This document shows positions 1-10,700 of a stretch of 64,000 bases of DNA, piece after piece. The notes below the pieces were generated by a model that saw only the letters and a program-made list of their open reading frames with translations, did no database searches and was not told the DNA's origin. Position 1 is the stretch's first letter. Each line of letters opens with the position of its first letter. Made by a program: the position numbers and the translations under genes. Origin of the DNA: Porodaedalea pini (lineage: Eukaryota > Basidiomycota > Agaricomycetes > Hymenochaetales > Hymenochaetaceae); assembly GCA_002794775.1 (NCBI GenBank), contig NBAY01000131.1, positions 1 through 64,000 on the forward strand, given 5' to 3'.

Positions 1-44
1 GGAAAATGATAAGAGAATAAAATAATTAAAAAGCATCCATGACA
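1..44 (-). repeat. Element A 3' LTR, first 44 bp only
   Basis: Read on the minus strand the LTR begins TGTCATGG. These 44 bases match 6538-6581 of the 5' LTR exactly (44 of 44). The rest lies left of the window. Confidence 0.9.
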
Positions 45-57
45 TGACCCTCCCCTT
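45..57 (-). other. Element A polypurine tract
   Basis: On the minus strand a purine run (AAGGGGAGGGTCA) directly precedes the TGTCA start of the 3' LTR, the expected place for the plus-strand DNA primer. It abuts the pol stop codon at 57-59. Confidence 0.75.
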
Positions 58-3000
58 CAAGGCGAGCGTCCCGATCGCCCTTGTTCCCTACCCTGGAACT
101 TACCGGCCCACCACTGTGCCACTCCTTCCTGTCTCTCAGGCTCCATCATTTCAAATACGGGTCGGAACTTCAGCTGTGACATCTCTAGGGTGTTGAGGGC
201 GCGAGGAGCACTGGGAGTCGATTTATGAAATTCATCAATGGCTTTTTGAGAGTTCGTCAAATTCTCAATTGGCTCCCAGGTGCGTTCTTCGTTCGGATAC
301 CCTTTCCAATGTACGAGGTATTTGAGCTTCCCTCGCACAAGTTTGGAGTCGACAACCTTTTCGACCTCATATTCCGGCACATCATCAATGATCTCGGGCG
401 GGGGTGGAGGATCTTGCTTTTGCGACGTATACTGCGGCTCGTGGTATGGGGAGAGGAGCACTTCATTGAAAACCGGATAGACTTTTTTCCATGTACGTGG
501 AAGTTTAAGCCTATATGCTGACGTGCCGATTTTCTTTTCGACGATGAAAGGCCCATAGCGTTTATCTCCCAGCTTCTTCATAGGACGATCTGTCTTTAAG
601 TGAGTTCCTTCGAGCATGACCTTATCCCCAGGTTTATACTCGATGGATTCTCCCTTCGTCCTGTCATAGAAGCGCTTCATGGTTTCGGCCGCATGCTTTA
701 ACGCCGATTCGGTTTCCTCCCTGATCTTGGCCATCCGGTCGGCAAACTGCTTAGCGGACTCATTGGTCGATTCGCGTCTAGGATTCGTGCCCTTATATGG
801 GTGTCTCCCATGGTTGACGAAAAAGGGTGACGCTCCTGTCGACATTTGTTCTTTGTCATTATACGCGAATTCCGCTAGCGCAAGCCATTCCGCCCAGTCC
901 GACTGATGGTGGTTAACAAAGAGACGAAGGTACTGTTCAATCTCTTGGTTTATCCGTTCTGTCTGACCATCTGTCTGTGGGTGATATGCCGTTGACGGGT
1001 TTCCCTCAATGCCCAGTAACCGGTATAGTTCATTCATGAATTTGGACTCGAACTGTGATCCTCTGTCATGAATAAACTTGCGCGGTATGCCGTGTAGCCT
1101 GAAGACATGATCCCGGTAGAGTCTCGCCATTCCTTCCGACGTTATGCTCACAGAGGTAGGGATCGCATGCACCTGTTTACTGAACCTGTCAACGAAGACA
1201 CAGATTGCGTTATGCCCATTGGACTCGGGTAGTTCGCCGATCAGGTCTGCTGTGACGATTTCCCAAGGACCTTTCGGGATCTCGTTCGGGTTCAGAGGAT
1301 TATGCGGTTTCGCTCTGTGTGCCTTGGTACGTTGGCACGCATCACATCCCTCGACATATATTCGAACATCTCGTTGGATTCCCGGCCACCAGTAGTTGCG
1401 TGTGATCAACTCATGGGTCTTGTAGCGTCCTGGGTGTCCTGCGAGCGTGCTGTCGTGATGGTTTCGAATGATGTCTTCTCGGAGTTTATGGTCTTTCGGC
1501 ACGTAGATCCTGCCCTTCCACATCAACAACCCTTCTTCTTCATCCCATTCTCGTTCCTTCCGCTCTAACGCCTTCACAACTGCTCTGTCCCTGTTGTTTC
1601 GTACCCTTTTAATTCGTTTAACAAAGTCTGCATCCAGCGCTTCTAGCAGTGTTTCGTTTACAAATAGGTCCGGCTTGAGCAAAACGATGTCGATATTGTC
1701 GTTCTCCCCCCTCTCATGATCCGCTCGTCTCGAGAGGAGGTCAGCCTTAGTCATCAGGGCACCTGGTTTATGGAACAGTTTGAAGTCATAGTCTGCTAAC
1801 TCCTGTAGCCATCTCGCTTGTCAGTGGTTAATCTTCTGGGGTTTTCGGAAATACTGGAGGTTGAGGTGATCCGACCAGATTTCGAAGGTTTGCGTTGCCC
1901 CTAGAAGATATTGTCGCCAGTCATCCAGTGCGCACATGATTGCGAACATCTCTTTGTCGTAGATTTCGTAGTTGCGCTCTGCTTGGCTAAGCGCTTGCGA
2001 TCGGTATGCGATTGGATGCCACTTTCCGTCAATGAATTGGGACAGAATGGCGCCGTTAGCGAAATGCGACGAATCGGCCTCCACCCGAAATTGACCGTCA
2101 TCAGTAGGTACTGTGAGTACGGGTTCTTCACAGAGCTTCTGCTTCAGACGTTCAAAGGCCTCCTGTTGCTCCACCTCCCACTTCCACTCTACATCTCCGG
2201 TCAACACTGTCAAGGGCTTCGCATAATGACTGAATGCTAGGATAAAGCGGCGGTAATAGTTGCAGAACCCAAGGAAAGACTGTAGTTCTTTCTTGTTCTT
2301 AGGCACTGGCCAATCTTTTACACCTGCCACTTTGGCTGGATCCATGCGAATCTGTCCGTTGCCAAGGATATGCCCAAGATAGTTCACGGTCTCTTGAGCG
2401 AAGCTGCACTTTTCTGGCTTTAAGAACAACTTGTTTGCTCGCAACACTTCCAGGACTTGTCGGACGAGTTTGTCATGATGTTCGCGAGTTCGTGCGAAGA
2501 TCAGAATGTCATCCATGTAGACTATGACGTGTCCATCATTGACGAGTTCTCGGAAGATCTCGTTCATGAATCCTTGGAAGGTTGCCGGTGAGTTTGTGAG
2601 ACCAAAAAACATGACCGTTGGTTCGAATAGACCGCGGTTTGTCCTGAAGGCGGCTTTATGCTCGTCACCCTCTCGAATTCGAATGTTATTGTAACCCCAA
2701 CGTATGTCAAGCTTCGTGAAGAATTTCGCCTGTTTTGTTTTGTCGATGAGCTCTTGGATTAGAGGTAACGGGTATTTGTTCTTAATCGTCATCTCGTTGA
2801 GCCGGCGATAATCCTGTACGGGGCGAAGCTTGCCATCCTTCTTTTTTATGAAGAAGAAGGGGGATGCCATCTCAGATTGAGAGTTACGAATACGGCCAGT
2901 TCTCAAGTTTTCGGTGAGGAATTCGTCCAGTGCCACCTGTTCGGATGGACTGAGCGGGTAGATTTTACAGTCAGAGAGCTTTGAACCCGGCTTGAGTTCA

Positions 3001-4196
3001 ATAGCATGATCCCAAGGGCGTCTCTCTGGTAACTGATCAAATTCCTGTTCACTGAAGACGTCCGCGAACTCTTTGACATAGTTTGGGACTTCCTCGAGCA
3101 CCTGTTGTCTGACCTTCAGCGCTTTTCTCGGATCGGACTTAATGTACCTGTCCCAATCGAAGAGGAAGAGCTGATCGCCGTCTTCAAGTTCCACCAAATC
3201 AAGGTTTTCGTCGGGGTCTGCATCAATGTCCTCTAGACTACGGATATAGCCGCATACATCGGGGCATCGATCGAATTCGATCGTTGATTTTTGCCAGTCG
3301 ATGTTGGGATTGTGCAGCTTTAACCATTCATGTCCGATGAACACATCTGTTTTCCCTAGATCTGTGACTGCGAAGTGGATGCGCTCTGAATGATCCTTAA
3401 TTGTCATGCGCATTTCCACAAACTCTGTGATCGAGCCGTCCTTGTTGAGCGTGCCGTCAGCATTATAGACTCGGATTGGGATGGGTGTCTTTTTTGTCCT
3501 GATCTGATGCTTTTCGACGAAGGATCGGTTGATACACGAGCCAGTGCAGCCACTGTCCAGTAGGGCGTCTACCTTGAACTGGTTACCGGTGTCGGTCGTT
3601 TGAAGGAGAATCGGTACCATGAGCTGTTGCCCCCGAGACCCTCTTACGAACCGTTTCGGACCCCTCAGGTCCCTAACAGCTGCCACGGCATCTGATTCTT
3701 CTAGCGCAATGATTTGACGCACCGTCTCTTCATTCACTTCAGCATGCCTCTGCTGTTTCATCCACACTCGGAGAGTCGTTAAAGCACTTTCGAGTTTATC
3801 CTCTTTGAGACGCTGTACCACCCATGGGGCAGTAAAGGGGACAGGGCGATCTCTCCGGGACTTCCTCTCAGCTTGTTTCGACGAGTTTTCATTTTTCACG
3901 GATTTCGGTTCAGTTCCGGCCAAGGAAGAAATAGAATTAAAAGATTCGGAATAGGGTTTTACATGATTTTTTGACACAGGAGTAGAACAAGATGATGAGG
4001 CAGAAGTGTTGTTACATGTAGGCATATCTACACTACTAGCTACTGGTACAGGAACAGAAGGAATATTTTTGCGAGTGACATTGCTTTTTACATTTTTTTG
4101 TGTTTTATCTAAATTATCTACAGAGTCCATAGAATTATCAAAAATGGCCGTTTGAAAAACCGAAACTGAACCTATCCCAGTCAGTGCCGTGTTCAC
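57..4196 (-). pseudogene. pol: Element A pol (protease-RT-RNase H-integrase-chromodomain), one nonsense codon
   Basis: One reading frame of about 1,380 codons broken only by TGA at 1821-1823; the two open parts (57-1754 and 1821-4196) share a frame. Element B has Arg at the matching place in the same context (QARW follows), so a CGA to TGA change is likely. In order: a Ser/Asn-rich linker (residues 1-120), aspartic protease with DSG (214-216), RT with YMDD (560-563), RNase H ending just before the stop, then integrase with an HHCC zinc motif, the DDE core, a GPY/F module and a C-terminal chromodomain (YLVHWKGYPNEERTWEP). The frame is -1 relative to gag and overlaps its end, so it is expected to be made as gag-pol by frameshifting. 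Domain assignment is secure. Whether the TGA is read through is unknown; it is called a pseudogene on that basis. Confidence 0.88.
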
Positions 4197-5278
4197 TGCT
4201 GGGGCTCCGCAAAATCCAACTCCTGCTCAAAGAGCGCCTCCTCTTCTTCCTCCGCAAAGTCTGACTCCTTGAGCGTCGCGGTCTCGTCTGCCCAGACTTT
4301 TCTCTCTCGGGGTTCCATCCCCATCAACACAGCCCTTATCACCTTCTTCTGCATTGGGCAATTCCTCTGTAGATGCCCAGATTCTTTGCAGTAGTAGCAG
4401 AGTCCTGCTTTCCTCAGCTCTTCGAGTGAGACGTCCATCGGCTTCCCCATGCCTCCGTATGTGACTCCGGTGGCATCGCGCCTTTCGGGGATTCTAGGTG
4501 CGAATGTCTGGGCAGGTTTTGGTGGGGGTGCCTGAGGTCTGGACGGGGCAGCGCGCATTTGTTCAATGGCTTTCATCTGACGTCTAGCGTTGTCAAATCG
4601 AATGGCTTTTTCTTGCCAGCCTTTGTACGTGGTTGGGACTGTGTCACTCATTTCGATCCGGTATACGATCTCTCTATCCAAGGCTTTCGTCAGTTTGTGG
4701 ATGAGGGTGTCGTCATTTTTGGCGTCATCGCTGTATCCTGCCGCACGGCGATAGATATCGAACTGCTGGAAGAATTGGTCGGCTGTGATGTCCCGGGTGT
4801 GTTTCCAGCTGTCCAATTTCTGCATGGCGTTCATGCGTTCGTTCGGATCTCCGAACGCTTTCTCCAGTTGTTCGTTGAACTTCTGGCGACTGACGAGTGA
4901 AAAGATCAGATAGCCGTCCATTTTGATGCTTTCCAGGAAGTTCTGTGCCCAGAGTGCAGCCGAGCCTTCCGTCATGAACGATAACACGAAAAGGAAGTAG
5001 TCCTTGTCGTTCACGAAGTCCTCTGCGTTAGCTTCAACGTAAAGGGTGATGGCACGTTCGAACTTCTTATAGTCTCGCCCGTTGAATGCCTCGGGTTTGG
5101 CGATGTGTCTTCCTCCACTGCGGCTTGTTGGTGGAGGGACAGGTGCTGCTGCGGCTGCTGGCGTGGGGGTTGCTAGTAATCCCAGGCCATGTAGCGCGTT
5201 GATGATCTCCTGCATCATGTCGTTTGAGATCGTCGGAGTTCCGGCTGCTGGCGCGACTGGGGCTTGGGGTTCCGCCAT
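4193..5278 (-). CDS. gag: Element A gag
   Basis: 361-aa capsid/nucleocapsid protein. The N-terminus is Ala/Pro-rich, followed by a helical capsid-type region and a CCHC zinc knuckle (CYYCKESGHLQRNC, encoded at 4358-4399) for RNA packaging, then an acidic tail. The ATG at 5278 opens the frame after an 840-nt leader. The tail overlaps pol in the -1 frame and contains the slippery heptamer at 4211-4217. No stop interrupts it, so this part of the element looks intact. Confidence 0.88.
   Translation of the reverse strand: MAEPQAPVAPAAGTPTISNDMMQEIINALHGLGLLATPTPAAAAAPVPPPTSRSGGRHIAKPEAFNGRDYKKFERAITLYVEANAEDFVNDKDYFLFVLSFMTEGSAALWAQNFLESIKMDGYLIFSLVSRQKFNEQLEKAFGDPNERMNAMQKLDSWKHTRDITADQFFQQFDIYRRAAGYSDDAKNDDTLIHKLTKALDREIVYRIEMSDTVPTTYKGWQEKAIRFDNARRQMKAIEQMRAAPSRPQAPPPKPAQTFAPRIPERRDATGVTYGGMGKPMDVSLEELRKAGLCYYCKESGHLQRNCPMQKKVIRAVLMGMEPRERKVWADETATLKESDFAEEEEEALFEQELDFAEPQQ
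4211..4217 (-). promoter_or_regulatory. Putative -1 frameshift heptamer GGATTTT (element A gag/pol)
   Basis: Read on the minus strand in the gag frame as G GAT TTT, nine codons' worth or fewer before the gag stop. The -1 frame is open from here into pol; the preceding TGA in that frame lies just upstream. GGAUUUU is a known -1 heptamer in some plant RNA viruses. Function here is inferred from position. Confidence 0.6.
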
Positions 5279-6120
5279 GATAGGCGATGGTGTTGGTGAT
5301 GGGTGGGGTGGTTGGTGGGCTCCTAGCTCGTCGTCTAGGCGTACTAGGTCATCGTCGGTCAGTGGTGGTAGTTGTGCGAGGACAGCGTCGGCAGTGTCTT
5401 CTGGTGGTGTATTCCACCGCTGTGCCGCTGATCCAGACGGTCGAGTGTACGGGTGTGGAGCCAGCTCAAATCAGAAACAACACTGCCAGCCGACAGGTGG
5501 TGCGGACGCCTGCGGATCTGATTGAGCGCTGTAACAAAATTCCGGATGTGGTGGTCGACTTTCACTTGCTGATCAAACCCGGATCTTCCTCTGTGAAGAC
5601 TCCAACGGGCGCCAAGGGACCTTTCCGAAGATCACCCCCAAGGCCTGGTAGCTACTCTCGAGTGGGTCGGACTCAACGTTACCCCCTCTCAAACGAGCGC
5701 TGGTTGATCGAATAGAAAGAGGACGGCGGGTTATGAAACGAGTGAGTTTAATAATGAAGGTAAAGAATTAACAATGTATCGGCCTGATCGATGCACGTGA
5801 GATCGATCTGAGAACAGGTGTGGGTCGAAGCGATCGTAGTCGGGGTCGCAGTCCAAGTCGTTGGACGCGTCGGATAAGAATGTTGGTCTAGAGTTCGGGG
5901 TTACGGACAGGTAGTGGACGGTTTTGAGATTGTTGGACAAGATGGGGGTTGAGAGTGATGATGATAGATAGTAGGAAGAGTTCAATGGTGAGAGTGATTT
6001 GCGGGGTACAGGTAAAGGTGTAGATGGTAGCGCGGTAGAGAGATTGTTGTCGGTAGGAGATGCGAATGTTCAGAGCCAGCTTGGCGTCGGTGACTGAGAA
6101 TGCGCAAGGCGGTAGGGGTA
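5279..6120 (-). other. Element A untranslated leader
   Basis: About 840 nt between the primer site and the gag ATG. No convincing coding sequence is seen. A purine-rich stretch near 5680-5700 followed by GTTGAGTCCGA resembles a polypurine tract/LTR junction, but nothing else supports a separate element there. Confidence 0.6.
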
Positions 6121-6131
6121 AGTTTCGACCT
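6121..6131 (-). other. Element A self-primer binding site
   Basis: On the minus strand AGGTCGAAACT lies immediately after the 5' LTR end. It is perfectly complementary (11 of 11) to AGTTTCGACCT at 6300-6290 inside the LTR, which sits 35 nt after the start of the TATA box and so at the predicted mRNA 5' end. No tRNA-like TGG primer site is present. This matches Tf1-type self-priming. Confidence 0.75.
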
Positions 6132-6581
6132 TGTGTCAGCGACGGACTACGGGTACGCAAGGGGTAGCCGGGTCGCGCGGAACTCAGTCAGAGGAGGAGG
6201 GAGAAGAGAGAGAGAACGGTGAGCCAGGGGAACTGACACAGCGCAGAGGTAAGGGGACAGCTTCTGGACGTAGCCAGGTAGAATTGACCAGGTCGAAACT
6301 AAGGGATAAGTACAGGAGGACTACCTACTTATATACCCTGCAGTGGCTGCGCACGGACCAGGGAATTAGCTACTACATAAAGATAGATGAAAGAATGTGT
6401 GGAACTTCATAGAACAATAGCGTCATAGTATCAGTCAGCAAATAATGACAGTGTGAGAAAGGGGCGTAATGGATATGAGTAAGTCGAAATAGGTGTGATT
6501 AGTAATGAGTGGATAAGATATGATAAGATAAGATAAGGGAAAATGATAAGAGAATAAAATAATTAAAAAGCATCCATGACA
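6132..6581 (-). repeat. Element A 5' LTR
   Basis: 450 bp. On the minus strand it begins TGTCATGG and ends CTGACACA, giving TGT...ACA termini. The inner edge was set by the adjoining 11-nt primer site, the outer edge by the copy at 1-44. Confidence 0.75.
6328..6335 (-). promoter_or_regulatory. Element A LTR TATA box
   Basis: TATATAAG on the minus strand, 35 nt upstream of the predicted mRNA start at 6300. Confidence 0.65.
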
Positions 6582-7374
6582 GCCAAGGAGGTATTGTCGC
6601 CACTCCTTGAGCGCCGAAACGATGGCAAGCATCTCCTTGTCATAGATTTTGTAGTTTCGTTCCGCCGGCAGGAGCGCTTCCGATCGGTAGGCGATCACCC
6701 TCCACTTCCCTTCTTGCTTCTGCAACAGCACACCTCCGAGCGCGTAGTTCAACGAGTCCGCCTCTACGCAGAAAGGGCCCTCGTCATTGGCGATCGCAAG
6801 GACTGGAGGTGAGCAGAGACATCGTCTCAGCTCCTCGAACACTTCCTGCTGTTCGGTCTCCCATGCCCAGTCCTTCTTGCCTGTTAACAACGTTAACGGT
6901 CGGACCACCTTGCTGTAGTCCTTAATAAACCGTCTCAGCCAGTTTCCCATACCGAGGAACTGTTGTAGCTCCTTGAGGTTTCACGGGATAGGCCAGTTCG
7001 CAATCGCCTCCGTCTTCGCTGGTCGGCCCTGATCTCACCGTTGCGATGATGTGACCGAGGTATTTGACAACCTTGGCATTGAACTCACACTTCTCCAGTT
7101 TCAGGTATAGGCCATTCTCTCGAAGGATCTGGAGGACGCGCTCGACGTGTCTATATGTTCCTCAATGGTTTCCGAGAGGATCAATATGTTGTCGAGGTAT
7201 ACGATGATCAGGTTAGCGTAAATCAGGTCCTTGAAGATGTGATTGACAAAAGCCTGGAATGTCACCGGGCGTTGCAGAGACCAAAGAACATTACTGTCGG
7301 TTCAAAGAGACCCATGTTTGTGCGGAACGCTGCTTCCACTTGTCGCCTTCGCGGATCCGGATGTTGTAGTACCC
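6582..7374 (-). pseudogene. Element C pol, middle fragment (RT to RNase H)
   Basis: Continues the RT of element C after the B insertion, through the RT thumb and RNase H region, and ends at the LTR of A. Compared with B it has several single-base deletions at short homopolymers, for example near 7340, 7265 and 7150. The RT catalytic motif reads YLDN (7188-7199) instead of YLDD. The last stretch (6582-6950) is open and carries RNase H motifs such as FCVEAD and YDKEMLAI. It cannot encode active polymerase. Confidence 0.88.
7371..7374. repeat. Target-site duplication of element B, left copy (ACCC)
   Basis: ACCC precedes the LTR at 7375 and is repeated at 13628-13631 after the other LTR. Removing B with one copy restores the sequence that element B itself has at its equivalent RT position near 10370 (GTAGTACCCCCAGCG). 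Confidence 0.8.
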
Positions 7375-7795
7375 TGTTAGGCGGAGCCGGGAGACGGCTC
7401 GGGCTGGGCAGGCCTCGGCTGACTGTCGTCTGGGACGTGCTATACTCGAGCGTAGACTCGGGACACGCTTACTCAGGCTAGGTCGACGCGGAGGTAAGAG
7501 GATTAATACAAGACTAGACTAATACAAGGGGGACGAGTCTCACCTAGGTCGACGCGGAGGTAAGAGGAAAAGCAGAACAAGGAGTTCATGCGATTCCTGA
7601 GACCTTATATAGCGACGACCGTGAGACTATATTACCTAACATTACATAACGAGTGGGAATGGAACGAATGAAGGTCGTGTAGAGGGAGTGTGGGAAGTGA
7701 TTGGAAAGATGATTAAAGATAATGAAAAGGAGCAATTAACAGAAACGAAAAAGGCAAAGGGGAAATAAAGAAAAGGGGAAGTTCGAGTCCTGACA
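7375..7795 (-). repeat. Element B 3' LTR
   Basis: 421 bp. Plus-strand ends are TGTTAG and CTGACA, so the minus strand starts TGTCAGGACTCG. It contains a 25-bp direct repeat (7478-7502 and 7544-7568) and a TATATAAGG box at 7603-7611. The pol frame runs into this LTR and stops at 7642. Confidence 0.92.
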
Positions 7796-10700
7796 TTACC
7801 CCCCCTCAAGGTTGGGCGTCCCGACCAACCAAGATCGCGGTCGTCTGGTTCGGTGTCGACGAAGAGCGGACGGAGTCGTGAGCGAGGGATATCGAGTTTG
7901 CGGGGAGCACCGGGGTGTTTGAGGTAGAATTCAGCAATTGCCTCCTTTGCGTTCTCGCCGAAGTCCGTCTCCGGTTGCCAGGTCGGTTCGTTGTACCCGA
8001 CCCACTTAACGAGGTACTGTAGTTTACCTCGGTGCAGACGTGAGTCAATGACCTCTTTAACCTCGTATTCCTCTTCGTTGTCGACGATTTCCGGTGGTGG
8101 CGGTGGCGGTAGCTTCTGGCTCTCAAACGACGGTTCAACGGCGGGTTTCAACAGGGCTTCGTTGAAGACAGGGTGGACCTTTTTCCATCGCTTCGGGAGT
8201 TTGAGCTTGTACGCGCTCGCTCCTACCTTGTCGACGACGTTAAAGGGGCCGTACCATTTGTCTGCAAGTTTCTTTGTCGGCGAGTCCGTACTGATGTTTC
8301 GCCCGTCAAGGAAGACCTTGTCGCCAGCCTTGTATTCCACCGATGCTCCTGCCGTCCGGTCATGGTAGCGTTTCATGTCTTCTGCTGCCTTGACCAGATT
8401 GTCCCTTGCCGCGCGATGGGTCTCCTTGATGTGCTTCGCGAATTCTTCTGCCGACATGTTGGTAGAGGAAGTTCGTACGGCGTCGAAGCTCCTAGGGTGA
8501 CGTCCAGTGTTCGCGTAGAAGGGTGACATCTTTGTCGCCGAGTGTTCTCGGTTGTTGTAGGCGAACTCTGCGAGAGGGAGCCAGTCTTTCCAGTCTGACT
8601 GCCGATGGTCAACGAAGAGCCGGAGGTACTGTTCGAGCTCTTGGTTGACGCGTTCCGTCTGACCGTCCGTTTGCGGGTGATACGCCGTCGACGGGTTGCC
8701 TTCGATGTGTAGGAGTTTGTACAGCTCCCTCATCATTGATGCGTCAAACTGCGTGCCTCGGTCATGGATGATCTTTTTTGGCAAGCCATGGAGACGGAAG
8801 ACGTGGTCGCGGTACAGTTGAGCCATGCCTTCCGCTGACAATTTTGTCGTCGTCGGGATCGCGTGCATCTGTTTCGAGAACCTATCGACGAAAACGCAGA
8901 TTGCGTTGTGCCCCTTGGAGTCCGGGAGTTCTCCGATGAGGTCGACCGTGACAATTTCCCAGGGACCTTCAGGGACCGCGTTTGGATGAAGTGGCCTCGA
9001 CCTTGATGCCCTCAGAGCCTTCGTTCGTTGGCAGCGGTCACATCCTCGGACGTATGCTCGGACATCGGAGAACATCGACGCCCACCAGAAGTCTCGACGT
9101 ACCAGTTCGACCGTCTTCGACGATCCCGGATGTCCTGCCAGGGTCGAGTCGTGGCACTCCCTCAACACCGCTTCCTTCATCGTCGACGGCACGTACACCT
9201 TGCCTTTCATTCGCCACAACCCGTCGACTTCTACCATATTCGTCGGCCTTTCCGACTCGTCCTGTGCCCTCTGCGCTTCACCCACTCGTTCCAACACTTC
9301 ATCCCGCGACGTCCTCACTATTCCACGATTCAACCACTTTTCCTTGATGAAGACGATGCCGTCGTTGTCATCCTGGCCCTTGTCGTAACCTGCCTTGCGC
9401 GATAATAGGTCCGCCTTGCCCATCGTCTTCCCCGACTTGTGTTCGAGGTGGAAGTCAAACTCTTCGAGTTCGGTTCGCCAGCGGGCTTGACGGTAGCTCA
9501 GCTTCTGCGCTGACCTGAAGTAGGTGAGGTTAGCGTGGTCGGACCAGATTTCGATCGTGTGGCGAGCGCCGAGGAGGTATTGTCGCCATTCCTTGAGCGC
9601 CGAAACGATCGCGAGCATCTCCTTGTCGTAGATCTCGTAGTTTCGTTCAGCGGGTAGGAGCGCTTCTGACCTATAGGCAATCACCCTCCACTTCCCTTCC
9701 TGTTTTTGCAACAACACACCGCCGAGCGCAAAGTTTGACGAGTCCGCTTCTACGCGGAAAGGACCCTCGTCGTTGGCGATGGCTAGGACTGGAGGTGAGC
9801 AGAGACGTCGTCTCAGCTCCTCGAACGCTTCCTGCTGTTCGGTCTCCCATACCCAGTCCTTCTTGCCCGTTAACGACGTCAGCGGATGGACCACCTTACT
9901 GTAGTCCTTGATGAACCGTCGTAGCCAGTTACCCATGCCGAGGAATTGTTGTAGCTGTTTCAGGTTTCGTGGGACCGGCCAGTTCGCAATCGCCTCCGTC
10001 TTTGCTGGGTCAGCCTTGATCTCGCCATTACCGATGATGTGGCCGAGGTATTTGACGACCTTGGCGTCAAATTCGCACTTCTCCGGCTTCAGGTACAGGC
10101 CATTCTCTCGCAGGATCTGAAGGACGCGCCTCGACGTGTCTATATGTTCCTCAATGGTCTCCGAGAGGATCAATATGTCGTCGAGGTATACGATGATCAG
10201 GTTAGCGTAAATCAGTTCCTTGAAGATGTGATTGACAAAAGCCTGGAACGTTGCCGGGGCGTTGCAGAGACCAAAGAACATGACCGTCGGTTCGAAGAGG
10301 CCCATGTTTGTGCGAAACGCTGCTTTCCATTCGTCACCCTCGCGGATCCGGATATTGTAGTACCCCCAGCGAAGGTCAAGCTTAGTGATGTACTTCGCTT
10401 TCTTGACCTTGTCGACGAGTTCGTCAATGAGAGGGAGGGGATACTTGTTCTTGATCGTACCGTCATTGAGCTTACGGTAATCCTGGATCGGGCGTAGCGA
10501 TTTGTCGGCCTTCTTAATGAAGAAGAAGGGCGACGCCATGGGCGATATCGACCGTCGAATGCGACCCGACTTCAAGTTTTCATCGAGGAAGTCCTTGAGT
10601 GACTGTTGCTCTGTTGGCGTGAGCGGGTAGATTTTACAGTCACTTGGTTTGAAGTCGGGCTTCAAGTCGATGACGTGGTCCCACGGTCGGTGTTCCGGTA

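Larger units (their letters stand above)
1..6581 (-). mobile_element. Element A: Ty3/gypsy chromovirus, truncated by window edge
   Basis: LTR retrotransposon read on the minus strand. In its own order it has a 5' LTR (6132-6581), self-complementary primer site (6121-6131), long leader, gag (4193-5278), pol (57-4196), polypurine tract (45-57) and the first 44 bp of the 3' LTR (1-44). Those 44 bp are identical to 6538-6581, which fixes the outer LTR end. The integrase ends in a chromodomain, placing it among the chromoviruses. It is inserted into the RNase H region of element C: the sequence right of 6581 continues a related pol. The target duplication cannot be checked because the left flank lies outside the window. 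One in-frame TGA in pol means this copy probably cannot make full pol. Confidence 0.9.

Noticed and set aside
5650..5720. Purine tract followed by GTTGAGTCCGA in the element A leader, resembling a PPT/LTR junction
   Set aside because: No LTR body follows and no second copy exists; the LTR edges of A are fixed elsewhere by terminal identity and the primer site.
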